64,000 nt of DNA. Origin: an uncultured Oscillospiraceae bacterium. Its GTDB lineage: Bacteria; Bacillota; Clostridia; Oscillospirales; Oscillospiraceae. How positions within the stretch are numbered: position 1 is the stretch's first letter; each line of letters opens with the position of its first letter. Position numbers and translations under genes: made by a program. The notes beneath the pieces are model-generated. The model had not been told where the DNA came from, searched no databases, and saw nothing but the letters and a program-made list of their open reading frames with translations. Shown in pieces: positions 24,344-32,525 of the stretch. The stretch covers positions 1 to 64,000 of the forward strand of contig CABSMJ010000005.1 of assembly GCA_902478785.1 (NCBI GenBank), in the 5' to 3' direction.

Positions 24344-25627
24344 ATGAAGAAGATGAAGAGAATTCTTGCCCTTGCACTTGCCCTATGCATGACCTTTGCG
24401 CTGGCCGCCTGCGGCAGCAGCAACACCCCCGCCTCCAGCAACGAGTCCGCCGACGGTGTCACCGAGATCACCTGGTGGGCTTTCCCCACCTTCGGTGTGG
24501 ACTCCGGCTATGAGCAGGAGCTGGCCGATGCCTTCATGGCTCAGCACAGCGACATCAAGGTGAATGTGGAGATCATCGACTTCACCTCCGGCGCTGACGC
24601 CCTGACTTCCGCCATCACCGCCGGCACCGCTCCCGACGTCCTGTTCGACGCCCCGGGCCGCATCATTGAGTACGGCAACGCCGGCAACCTGGTGCCCCTG
24701 GACGACATGATCGAGGAGCTCAAGAGCGATCTGTCCAGCGAGAGCCTGCTGGAGACCTGCGTGGGTGCCGATGGCTCCTATTACATGTATCCCCTGTCCT
24801 CCTCTCCCTTCTACATGGGCCTGAACAAGGAGATGCTGGAAGAGGCCAACGCCCTGCAGTATGTGAACCTGGAAGGCGACCGCACCTGGACCACCGAGAA
24901 CTTCGTGAAGATGTGCGAGGCCCTGCGTGATTCCGGCGTGTGCCAGACCCCCGGCATCGTCTACTGCGGCGCTTCCGGCGGTGACCAGGGCACCCGTGCT
25001 CTGGTGAACAACCTCTATTCCTCCTCCATCGTGGGCGAGGACGGCTCCTGGAACGTGGACGCCAACGGCGTGAAGGCTCTGGAGCTGCTCAAGAGCATGT
25101 ATGACAGCAAGGCTCTGGACGCCGGCTTCTCCATGGCCGCCGCCGACGAGCTCCAGCAGTTCCAGCAGGAGACCTGCGCCATGACCTTCTGCTGGGGCAC
25201 CTCCAACGCCATTTCCTACGCCTCTGAGGATTACACCCAGATCTCCGTTCCCTTCCCCTCCGACGACGGTGTGCCCGAGCTGGAGTACCTGGTCAACGGC
25301 TTCTGCGTGTTTGACAACGGCTCCGACGCCAAGGCCGCTGCCTCCAAGGAGTTCATCAAGTTCATCTGCGACGACGCCGAGTGGGGTCCCAAGAGCGTGG
25401 TCCAGACCGGTGCCTTCCCCGTCCGCGCCTCCTACGGCAACCTGTATGAGGGCAACGAGGAGATGAGCCTGCTGGCCTCCTGGACTCAGTACTATGGTCC
25501 CTACTACAACACCAAGGAAGGCTTTGCCGCCATGCGTCCCCTGTGGTTCAACATGCTGCAGCAGGTCTTCAACGGCACGCCCGCTCAGGAGGCTGCCGAT
25601 GCCTTCAACACCGGCGCCAACGCCTGA
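24344..25627 (+). CDS. Sugar ABC transporter substrate-binding lipoprotein (family 1)
   Basis: 427 aa from ATG 24344 after GAGGAGGAAATGCGAC. Type II signal peptide MKKMKRILALALALCMTFALAACG with lipobox LAAC, then a Ser/Asn-rich linker and the periplasmic-binding fold starting ITWWAFPTFGVDSG. It belongs to the MalE/UgpB-like group that works with MalF/MalG-type permeases. Its place directly before two permeases, nanA, nagB and nagA suggests sialic acid or a sialylated/aminosugar ligand (a SAT2-like system). The specificity is inferred from context. Confidence 0.9.
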   Translation: MKKMKRILALALALCMTFALAACGSSNTPASSNESADGVTEITWWAFPTFGVDSGYEQELADAFMAQHSDIKVNVEIIDFTSGADALTSAITAGTAPDVLFDAPGRIIEYGNAGNLVPLDDMIEELKSDLSSESLLETCVGADGSYYMYPLSSSPFYMGLNKEMLEEANALQYVNLEGDRTWTTENFVKMCEALRDSGVCQTPGIVYCGASGGDQGTRALVNNLYSSSIVGEDGSWNVDANGVKALELLKSMYDSKALDAGFSMAAADELQQFQQETCAMTFCWGTSNAISYASEDYTQISVPFPSDDGVPELEYLVNGFCVFDNGSDAKAAASKEFIKFICDDAEWGPKSVVQTGAFPVRASYGNLYEGNEEMSLLASWTQYYGPYYNTKEGFAAMRPLWFNMLQQVFNGTPAQEAADAFNTGANA

Positions 25628-25643
25628 TCGAAACAGGAATTCT

Positions 25644-25678
25644 GATTCCCTCTCCCGGCCCGGCCGGGAGGGGGAATC
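25644..25678 (+). other. Intercistronic hairpin after the binding-protein gene
   Basis: GATTCCC (25644-25650) pairs with GGGAATC (25672-25678), inside it CTCCCGG pairs with CCGGGAG. There is no T run. Such hairpins after ABC binding-protein genes stabilise the 5' message and keep binding protein in excess over permeases. Confidence 0.6.
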
Positions 25679-25747
25679 CCCTTACGCAAACAGGAATGAG
25701 GACTGTCTAAAGGATCTCAGAGGAATATTCAAGAACGGGGGAGAATC

Positions 25748-26665
25748 ATGGCAACTTCAAAAGCTTCAGCCCGCAGCCAGATCCTCCAACGAAGAGAAAC
25801 GCTGGTCTCCTATCTCTTTTTATTGCCAGCGCTGTTTTTCTTTGTTGGATTCGTACTCACGCCCATGCTCATGGGCCTGATCACCAGCTTCACCGACTCC
25901 AGCTTCGCCAATGCCGCAACCGGTTCCAAATTCGTCTTTCTGGACAACTACATCCGCCTTTTCAAGGACCCTATCTTTCGGAAATCCGCGTGGAACACCC
26001 TGGTAATCGTGGTGGTCTCGGTGCCCACCGTCACCGCCTTTTCCCTGTGGGTGGGTTCCGCCATCTATAAAATGAAGTCCGGCGTCCGCTCCTTCTTCCG
26101 CTGCGTGTTCTACCTGCCAGTGGTCACCGGCTCCGTGGCCGTAGTGGTGGTGTGGAAGTGGATGTTCGACAAGTACAACGGCCTGTTCAACTATGTCATC
26201 CGCGCCTTCGGCGGCGAGGGCCTGCCCTGGACCGAGAGCCAGACCATGGCCTTGTGGTGCATCATCCTCATTTTGTTCACCACCTCCATCGGCCAGCCCA
26301 TCGTGCTGTACGTCTCCGCCCTGGGCAACGTGGACTCCTCCCTGGTGGAGGCCGCCCAGGTGGACGGCGCCACGGACCTCCAGGTGTTCTGGAAGATCAA
26401 GTGGCCCTCCATCATGCCCACCACGCTGTACGTTGCCGTCATCACCACCATCAACAGCTTCCAGTGCTTCGCCCTGATCCAGCTGCTGACCTCCGGCGGC
26501 CCCAATTACAGTACCAGTACCATCATGTACTACCTATACGAGATCGCGTTCCGGACCACCAAGGAGTTCGGCTACGCCGACGCCATGGGTGTCATTCTGG
26601 CACTGGTCATCGCCCTGTTCAGCGCCTTGCAGTTCAAGGTTATGAACGGCGGCACCACGGAATAA
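25748..26665 (+). CDS. ABC transporter permease, MalF type
   Basis: 305 aa with six predicted membrane helices: first near residues 22-45 (LVSYLFLLPALFFFVGFVLTP). The EAA loop is VEAAQVDGATDLQVFWKIKWPSIMP, which contacts the ATPase. Forms a heterodimer with the next gene in the cytoplasmic membrane. The ATPase partner is probably the MsmK-type protein at 30641. Confidence 0.92.
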   Translation: MATSKASARSQILQRRETLVSYLFLLPALFFFVGFVLTPMLMGLITSFTDSSFANAATGSKFVFLDNYIRLFKDPIFRKSAWNTLVIVVVSVPTVTAFSLWVGSAIYKMKSGVRSFFRCVFYLPVVTGSVAVVVVWKWMFDKYNGLFNYVIRAFGGEGLPWTESQTMALWCIILILFTTSIGQPIVLYVSALGNVDSSLVEAAQVDGATDLQVFWKIKWPSIMPTTLYVAVITTINSFQCFALIQLLTSGGPNYSTSTIMYYLYEIAFRTTKEFGYADAMGVILALVIALFSALQFKVMNGGTTE

Positions 26666-26677
26666 GGAGGCGGGCAC

Positions 26678-27562
26678 ATGACTGGAAAGAAACAACGCAT
26701 TACCCCCTATTTTGTCATCACGGTCATCTTGCTGATTTTGCTGGCGATCTTCTTCCTCTTCCCGCTGTACTGGATCGTCACCGGCTCCGTCAAGGAAAAG
26801 ACCGACATCATCATCAAGGCCGGCGAGTCGGTGAAGTGGATTCCCACCACCGTCTCCTGGGACAACTTCGCCCGCCTCTTCAAGAGCCAGACCGAGCTCT
26901 TCGGCATCCAAATGCCCCTGGCCCTCCGGTGGCTGTTCAACAGCGTGTTCATCTCCGTGGTGGCCATGGCGCTGACCTGCATCACCTCCTCTCTGGCGGG
27001 CTATGCCCTGGCCAAGAAGCGGTTCTGGGGCCGGGGCGTGGTGTTCACCCTGTTTGTGTGCGCCATGGCGCTGCCCAAGCAGGTCATCCTCATCCCCCTG
27101 CTGACCGAGATGTCCACCCTGGGCCTGGTCAAAACCGTGTGGGGCTCCCTCTTCGCCGTGATCTTCCCGGTGGTGGGCTGGCCCTTCGGCGTGTTCTTGA
27201 TGAAGCAGTTCTCCGAGGGCATCCCCTCATCGCTGCTGGAGGCCGCCCGCATCGACGGCGCCGGCGAGCTCAAGACCTTCTTCCATGTGGCCCTGCCCAT
27301 CATTAAGCCGGGCATCGGCGCCCTGGCCATCTTCACCTTCATCAGCGCCTGGAACGAGTACCCCATGCAGCTGGTCATGCTGTCTCAGAGTGAGGCCAAG
27401 ACCATCGCCCTGGGCATCGCCGGACTCCAGAGTGAGATGTCCAACGACTACGGCCTTATCATGGCCGGCGCTGCCCTGGCCGCTGTGCCCATCATTATCG
27501 TGTTCCTGGCCTTCCAGAAGTACTTCACCCAGGGCATCACCATGGGCGCCGTGAAGGGCTGA
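26678..27562 (+). CDS. ABC transporter permease, MalG type
   Basis: 294 aa, six predicted helices, start 12 bases after the first permease with AAGGAGGCGGGCAC. The EAA loop reads LEAARIDGAGELKTFFHVALPIIKPG. The gene ends with the family-typical FQKYFTQGITMGAVKG. Partner of the MalF-type permease for amino-sugar or sialic acid uptake. Confidence 0.92.
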   Translation: MTGKKQRITPYFVITVILLILLAIFFLFPLYWIVTGSVKEKTDIIIKAGESVKWIPTTVSWDNFARLFKSQTELFGIQMPLALRWLFNSVFISVVAMALTCITSSLAGYALAKKRFWGRGVVFTLFVCAMALPKQVILIPLLTEMSTLGLVKTVWGSLFAVIFPVVGWPFGVFLMKQFSEGIPSSLLEAARIDGAGELKTFFHVALPIIKPGIGALAIFTFISAWNEYPMQLVMLSQSEAKTIALGIAGLQSEMSNDYGLIMAGAALAAVPIIIVFLAFQKYFTQGITMGAVKG

Positions 27563-27624
27563 TTCCCACAGACCATCAGATTTGACTTTGCCCTCTCGGG
27601 GGGCAGAAAGGATGTGTATCTTAT

Positions 27625-28536
27625 ATGGACATTTCTAAATATCAGGGCGTGATCCCCGCCTTTTACGCCTGCTATGAGGACGACGGCTCCGTCAGCCCCG
27701 CCCGTACCCGTGCTCTGGCCCGGTATCTGCTGAATAAGGGCGTTCGGGGATTGTACGTAGGCGGCTCCTCCGGCGAGTGCATCTACCAGAGCGTGGAAGA
27801 GCGCAAGCTGATCCTGGAGAACGTCATGGCCGAGGTGGGCGGCAAGCTGACCGTCATCGCCCACGTGGCCTGCAACAACACCGCCGACAGCTGTGAGCTG
27901 GCCCGCCACGCCGAGAGCCTGGGCGTGGACGCCATCGCCGCCATTCCCCCCATCTACTTCCACCTGCCTGAGCACGGTATCGCCCAGTACTGGAACGACA
28001 TCTCCGCCGCCGCTCCCAACACCGACTTCATCATCTACAACATCCCCCAGCTGGCCGGCGTGGCCCTGACCATGTCCCTGCTGCGGACCATGCGGAAGAA
28101 TCCCCGGGTCATCGGCGTGAAGAACTCCTCCATGCCCTCCCAGGACATCCAGCTGTGGAAGGACGAGGGCGGCGCTGATTTCGTGGTCATGAACGGCCCC
28201 GACGAGGAGTTCGTCTCCGGCCTGGCCATGGGCGCCACCGGCGGCATCGGCGGCACCTACGCCGTGATGCCCGAGCTGTTCCAGAAGGTCTATGACGACT
28301 ATCACGCCGGCAAGGTGGACGAGGCCGCCGCGGTGCAGAATGAGATCTGCCGCATCATCTACGCCATGTGCGCCGCCCACGGCAACCTCTACGCCGTGCT
28401 CAAGGCCATCCTGGCCAAGCGGGGCGTGGACTGTGGCTCCGTGCGCAAGCCTCTGCCCGCCCTGATCGAAAGCGACCTGGCCATCGTGGACCAGGCGGCC
28501 GCCCAGATCGACGCGGCCATCGCCAAATACTGCTAA
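27625..28536 (+). CDS. nanA: N-acetylneuraminate lyase
   Basis: 303 aa, DHDPS/NAL superfamily TIM barrel. The carboxylate-binding loop GGSSGE (residues 46-51), Tyr138 in IIYNIP and the Schiff-base Lys166 in GVKNSS are all present. NanA cleaves N-acetylneuraminate to ManNAc and pyruvate in the cytoplasm. I prefer NAL over dihydrodipicolinate synthase because of GGSSGECIYQS and the operon with epimerase, nagB and nagA. RBS GAAAGGATG. Confidence 0.9.
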   Translation: MDISKYQGVIPAFYACYEDDGSVSPARTRALARYLLNKGVRGLYVGGSSGECIYQSVEERKLILENVMAEVGGKLTVIAHVACNNTADSCELARHAESLGVDAIAAIPPIYFHLPEHGIAQYWNDISAAAPNTDFIIYNIPQLAGVALTMSLLRTMRKNPRVIGVKNSSMPSQDIQLWKDEGGADFVVMNGPDEEFVSGLAMGATGGIGGTYAVMPELFQKVYDDYHAGKVDEAAAVQNEICRIIYAMCAAHGNLYAVLKAILAKRGVDCGSVRKPLPALIESDLAIVDQAAAQIDAAIAKYC

Positions 28537-28560
28537 GCTGTTTTTAGGAGGAATATCGTC

Positions 28561-29313
28561 ATGAGAATCTATCAGGAAGCGGACTACGAGGCCATGAGCC
28601 TCCGGGCCGCCCGCATCATGGCCGCCGAGGTGGTCCGCAAGCCCGAGTGTGTGCTGGGCCTGGCCACCGGCTCCACCCCTGTGGGCGCCTACCGCCAGCT
28701 CTCTCAGTGGAACCAGGAGGGTCAGCTGAGCTTCCGGGAGGTCCGTACCGTCAACCTGGACGAGTACAAGGGCCTGGAGCCCACCCATGACCAGAGCTAC
28801 CGCTACTTTATGCAGGTGAACTTCTTCGATCACCTGGACATCCTGCGGGAGAACACCCATGTGCCCAACGGCATGGCCGCCGACGCCGACGCTGAGTGCA
28901 AGCGCTATGACGAGCTGATCCGCTCTCTGGGCTATGCCGATCTCCAGCTGCTGGGTATCGGCCACAACGGCCACATCGGCTTCAACGAGCCCGGCTCCGC
29001 CTTCGTGGCCCCCACCCATGTGGTGGACCTGACCGAGCGGACCATCGAGGCCAACTCCCGCTTCTTCGCCAGCGCCGACGACGTGCCCCGTCAGGCCATG
29101 ACCATGGGCATCGGCTGCATCATGGCCGCCCGGCGCATCCTGATGGTGGTCAGCGGCGAGGACAAGGCCCAGGCCATCTATGACGCCTTCTGCGGCCCCA
29201 TCGATCCCAAGTGCCCCGCCTCCATCCTCCAGCTCCACCCCGACGTGGTCCTGGTGGGCGACAAGGCCGCGCTGCACAAGCTGGTGGAAGCCGGGGTGTC
29301 TGTATGCGGATAA
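28561..29313 (+). CDS. nagB: Glucosamine-6-phosphate deaminase
   Basis: 250 aa, a family-typical length for Firmicutes. LGLATGSTPVGAYRQL binds phosphate, VNLDEYKG and GIGHNGHIGFNEPGS carry the catalytic residues (Asp and the His/Glu pair). Converts GlcN-6-P to fructose-6-P and ammonia, the exit of the pathway into glycolysis. RBS TAGGAGGAATATC. Its last 10 bases overlap nagA. Confidence 0.96.
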   Translation: MRIYQEADYEAMSLRAARIMAAEVVRKPECVLGLATGSTPVGAYRQLSQWNQEGQLSFREVRTVNLDEYKGLEPTHDQSYRYFMQVNFFDHLDILRENTHVPNGMAADADAECKRYDELIRSLGYADLQLLGIGHNGHIGFNEPGSAFVAPTHVVDLTERTIEANSRFFASADDVPRQAMTMGIGCIMAARRILMVVSGEDKAQAIYDAFCGPIDPKCPASILQLHPDVVLVGDKAALHKLVEAGVSVCG

Positions 29314-30437
29314 CCGGCGCAAAGGTCTTTGACCTGCGTGAGGGCTTCGTGGACCGGGACGTGTGCACCGACGGTGCCGTCCTCTCCGCCGCCAGCGGCG
29401 ACGGAAAGGTGCTGGACGCCTCCGGCTGCTACGCCATCCCCGGATTGACGGACCTGCACTTCCACGGCTGCCTGGGGGAGGACTTCAGCGACGCCACCCC
29501 CCAGGGCCTTCAGAAAATGGCCGACTATGAGCTCAGCCGCGGCATCACCCAGATCTGCCCCGCGGGCATGACCCTGGGGGAGGACCAGCTGATGAAGATC
29601 TGCGAAAACGCCGCTTCCCACGCCGCTTCTGCCAAGTCCGGCGCGGAGCTGGTGGGCCTGCACCTGGAGGGTCCCTTCCTGTGCATGGCCAAAAAGGGCG
29701 CCCAGAACGGCGCCTACCTCCACGACCCGGACCTCGCCATGCTCCGCCGCCTGCAAAAGGCGGCCAACGGGCTGGTGCGGCTGGTGACCGTGGCCGCAGA
29801 GCGGCCCGGCGCCATGGAGTTCATCCGGGGCGCCGTGGCCGACGGCATCACCGTGTCCCTGGGCCACACCGAGGCGGACTACGACACCGCCTGCGCCGCC
29901 ATGGACGCCGGCGCCAACCACTGCACCCACCTCTTCAACGCCATGCCCCCCTTCACCCATCGGGCCCCCGGGGTCATCGGCGCCGCCTTTGACCATCCCG
30001 CCACCCAGGTGGAGCTGATCTGCGACGGCATTCACATCCACCCCAGTGTGGTCCGGGCCACCTTCGCCCTCTTCGGGGCCGAGCGCGTGGTGCTGATCTC
30101 CGACTCCCTGCGGGCCACGGGCATGCCCGACGGCCGCTATCCCTTCGGCGGACAGGAGATCATCGTCCGGGGCAACCGGGCGGTGATGGCCTTCGATGAA
30201 AACACCCTGGCCGGCTCTGTCACCGACCTGATGGGCTGCGTGAAGCAGGCCACCGCCTTCGGCATCCCTCTGGCGGACGCCGTCCGGGCCGCCGCCTACA
30301 ACCCCGCCTGCTCCCTGGGCATCCAGGACCGGTTTGGCACCCTGGACCCGGGCAAGGCCGCCAATGTGGTGCTGCTGGACCGGGAGACTCTGGAGATCAA
30401 GACCGTTTTGTTCCACGGCACGCCTGTGGAGCGCTGA
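29304..30437 (+). CDS. nagA: N-acetylglucosamine-6-phosphate deacetylase
   Basis: 377 aa from the ATG at 29304, which overlaps the end of nagB and so is translationally coupled; a longer start at 29211 would add 31 non-homologous residues. Amidohydrolase fold: PGLTDLHFHGCLG, metal Glu in HLEGPF, His in SLGHTEADYD and HLFNAMPPFTHR, catalytic Asp in LISDSLRATG. It removes acetate from GlcNAc-6-P to give GlcN-6-P for NagB. Confidence 0.95.
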   Translation: MRITGAKVFDLREGFVDRDVCTDGAVLSAASGDGKVLDASGCYAIPGLTDLHFHGCLGEDFSDATPQGLQKMADYELSRGITQICPAGMTLGEDQLMKICENAASHAASAKSGAELVGLHLEGPFLCMAKKGAQNGAYLHDPDLAMLRRLQKAANGLVRLVTVAAERPGAMEFIRGAVADGITVSLGHTEADYDTACAAMDAGANHCTHLFNAMPPFTHRAPGVIGAAFDHPATQVELICDGIHIHPSVVRATFALFGAERVVLISDSLRATGMPDGRYPFGGQEIIVRGNRAVMAFDENTLAGSVTDLMGCVKQATAFGIPLADAVRAAAYNPACSLGIQDRFGTLDPGKAANVVLLDRETLEIKTVLFHGTPVER

Positions 30438-30640
30438 GTGCACTTTCCCTTTCCCCGCTCATTTCCGGGCGCCGGACCGCTACTCCATTCCCATAGCGGA
30501 CGGCAGCCGTCAAAAAGGAGGAAAAATCCGCCGGGCCGGCGGTGCGGCAGTGTGGAGACCTGTCGTAAAGCCCCGGGAGTTTCGCTCTCCCGGCGGCGAG
30601 GGGACAGCAAGCGGAGGCTCTGTCCCTGCGGCCCCTGACT
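30438..30640 (+). other. 203-base gap between nagA and the ATPase gene
   Basis: It holds one hairpin, CCGGGAG (30573-30579) with CTCCCGG (30587-30593), without a T run, and an AAGGAGG at about 30517 not followed by a usable reading frame. I see no promoter; the ATPase is probably co-transcribed with nagA. Confidence 0.4.
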
Positions 30641-31777
30641 ATGGCAACTGTTTCTCTCAAAGGCATCAAGAAGATCTACGACAACAAGGTCACTGCGGTC
30701 CACGACTTCAATCTGGAGATCGCGGACAAGGAGTTTATCGTGCTGGTAGGCCCCTCCGGCTGCGGCAAGTCCACCACGCTGCGGATGGTGGCCGGCCTGG
30801 AGGAGATCTCCGAGGGCGACCTGCTCATCAACGGCAAGCGCATGAACGACGTGGAGCCCAAGGACCGGGACATCGCCATGGTGTTCCAGAACTATGCCCT
30901 CTATCCCCACATGACCGTGTATGAGAACATGGCCTTCGCCCTGAAGCTGCGCAAGACCCCCGCCGAGGAGATCGACAAGAAGGTGCGGGAGGCCGCGGAC
31001 ATTCTGGACATCACTCAGTACCTGGAGCGCAAGCCCAAGGCCCTGTCCGGCGGCCAGCGCCAGCGTGTGGCCATTGGCCGGGCCATCGTCCGCAATCCCC
31101 AGGTGTTCCTCATGGATGAGCCCCTGAGCAACCTGGACGCCAAGCTGCGCAACCAGATGCGGGCGGAGATCATCAAGCTGCGCCAGCGCATCGACACCAC
31201 CTTCATCTACGTCACCCACGACCAGACCGAAGCCATGACCCTGGGCGACCGGATCGTCATCATGAAGGACGGCTTCATCCAGCAGATCGGCACCCCCCAG
31301 CAGGTCTTTGACCACCCCGCCAACATCTTCGTAGCCGGCTTCATCGGCACGCCCCAGATGAACTTCTTCGACGGTGAGCTGGTGAAGGAGGGGGAGACCT
31401 ACTCCATCCACTGCATGGACGCGGTGATGCCTCTGGCCCAGGAGATCCAGGAGCAGCTCACCGCCCGGAACGTGGCCCCCGGCAAGGTGACCCTGGGCAT
31501 CCGCCCCGAGCACATCGCCTTCTCCGCCGAGGCGGGCCCCGCCTGCCTTACCGGCAAGGTGGACGTCAGCGAGATGATGGGCAGCGAGATCCACCTCCAC
31601 GTCACCGTAGGCGAGAAGGACGTGGTGCTGCGTGTGCCCACCACCGTTCTGCCCAAGGAGAGCAAGGCCGGCATCCCCTTCGGCACCCCCGTCCACTTCA
31701 CCTTCCGCAGCGACCTCATTCACCTCTTTGACCCCGAGAGCGAGAAAAACCTGCTTCCTCTGGAGGAGAACGCCTGA
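30641..31777 (+). CDS. ABC transporter ATP-binding protein, MsmK/UgpC type
   Basis: 378 aa. Walker A GPSGCGKST, Q-loop FQNYALYPHMTV, signature LSGGQRQRVAIGRA, Walker B VFLMDEPLSNLD, switch His in VTHDQTEA, then a C-terminal regulatory OB/TOBE part (VTLGIRPEHI). Such ATPases often energise several MalFG-type sugar importers of one cell. It stands at the end of the sialic acid operon, whose other transporter genes lack an ATPase, so it is the obvious partner. The start is poorly supported by an RBS. Confidence 0.92.
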   Translation: MATVSLKGIKKIYDNKVTAVHDFNLEIADKEFIVLVGPSGCGKSTTLRMVAGLEEISEGDLLINGKRMNDVEPKDRDIAMVFQNYALYPHMTVYENMAFALKLRKTPAEEIDKKVREAADILDITQYLERKPKALSGGQRQRVAIGRAIVRNPQVFLMDEPLSNLDAKLRNQMRAEIIKLRQRIDTTFIYVTHDQTEAMTLGDRIVIMKDGFIQQIGTPQQVFDHPANIFVAGFIGTPQMNFFDGELVKEGETYSIHCMDAVMPLAQEIQEQLTARNVAPGKVTLGIRPEHIAFSAEAGPACLTGKVDVSEMMGSEIHLHVTVGEKDVVLRVPTTVLPKESKAGIPFGTPVHFTFRSDLIHLFDPESEKNLLPLEENA

Positions 31778-31805
31778 TCCCCAGGTGTTCCCTCTTCCTC
31801 CTGTG

Positions 31806-31842
31806 CCCCTCCGGTCCCCCCGGCCGGAGGGGCGATCCTTTT
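31806..31842 (+). terminator. Intrinsic terminator of the sialic acid operon
   Basis: CCCCTCCGG (31806-31814) pairs with CCGGAGGGG (31824-31832), followed by CGATCCTTTTT. Confidence 0.75.
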
Positions 31843-31982
31843 TCCTTGGCCGCGGCTTCTTTCTCCGCTCAAGGCCCATCGGCTCCCGCCTCCGGCGCAC
31901 GCCCAAAGGCGTCCGCTGGACACCTGCACGGGGACAAGGCCGTTATAGAACGCAAAAGCGTCTGTGGCTAAATACAGCAGTT

Positions 31983-32029
31983 AAAAAAGTATCCCGGATC
32001 GCCGTTTTGGCAATCCGGGATACTTTTTT
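31983..32029. terminator. Strong bidirectional terminator
   Basis: AAAAAAGTATCCCGGAT (31983-31999) pairs perfectly with ATCCGGGATACTTTTTT (32013-32029), with inner GCC/GGC and a GTTTT loop. Confidence 0.9.
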
Positions 32030-32082
32030 AGATGATGTAATTTTCAGGGAATTCTGTTTTGCGACGGGCCCTTTTCCTTTTT

Positions 32083-32520
32083 TCAGCCCTTGCGCCGGGC
32101 GTTCAGGGCGGCGAGCACCTTCTTCTGGGCCGGCAGCCGCTCCCACCGGGGATAGTTCTGTCGGTAGCCCTCCCACAGCCCGCCGGCATCCTCCGGCGTC
32201 AGGCGGGAGATGAGGTCCAGGCTCAGGCCATGGACTGCCGTAAGCATCCAGTACACCGTCTGGTCCGCCTGCCGGTAGGGCATGGGAGAGCGGTAGAGGT
32301 ACTCCAGCACCTGCCGGGCCTCCCCAGAGGAGAGCGCCGTACGCTCCAGGGCCTTCAGCACCGCCTCCAGCTGCCGGGAGAATTCCTCCTGACAGGGGTC
32401 GGTGGCCGGGCCTCCTCCTACGCCGAAGAGGCCCTCGGCGGGCTTTCGCTTGCGCTGCAGCTCCTCCATCCGGCCCAGGTACGTCTCATACACCCGGCGG
32501 ACTTCCTCCAGGCCTGCCAT
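32083..32520 (-). CDS. Hypothetical helical protein
   Basis: 145 aa, not recognised. It is charged, likely all-helical, with no signal peptide or membrane segment. Its start lies six bases after the FucI-like isomerase gene, so it is probably the last gene of the sugar operon. No motif suggests a function. Confidence 0.6.
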   Translation of the reverse strand: MAGLEEVRRVYETYLGRMEELQRKRKPAEGLFGVGGGPATDPCQEEFSRQLEAVLKALERTALSSGEARQVLEYLYRSPMPYRQADQTVYWMLTAVHGLSLDLISRLTPEDAGGLWEGYRQNYPRWERLPAQKKVLAALNARRKG

Positions 32521-32525
32521 AGGGC

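Larger units (their letters stand above)
31778..32082. other. Intergenic region with two terminators
   Basis: A 305-base gap between convergent operons. It contains the terminators described separately and, between them, about 145 bases (31835-31980) with no gene that I can support. A lone TATAGA near 31945 is not enough to call a small RNA. Confidence 0.5.

Noticed and set aside
27448..29322. Open frame of 624 codons opposite nanA and nagB
   Set aside because: Antisense shadow of well-conserved enzymes.
30573..30593. Hairpin between nagA and the ATPase gene as a terminator
   Set aside because: No T run, and the ATPase has no visible promoter of its own.
31835..31980. Possible small RNA between two terminators
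   Set aside because: A single weak TATAGA with no -35; no conserved structure that can be seen.
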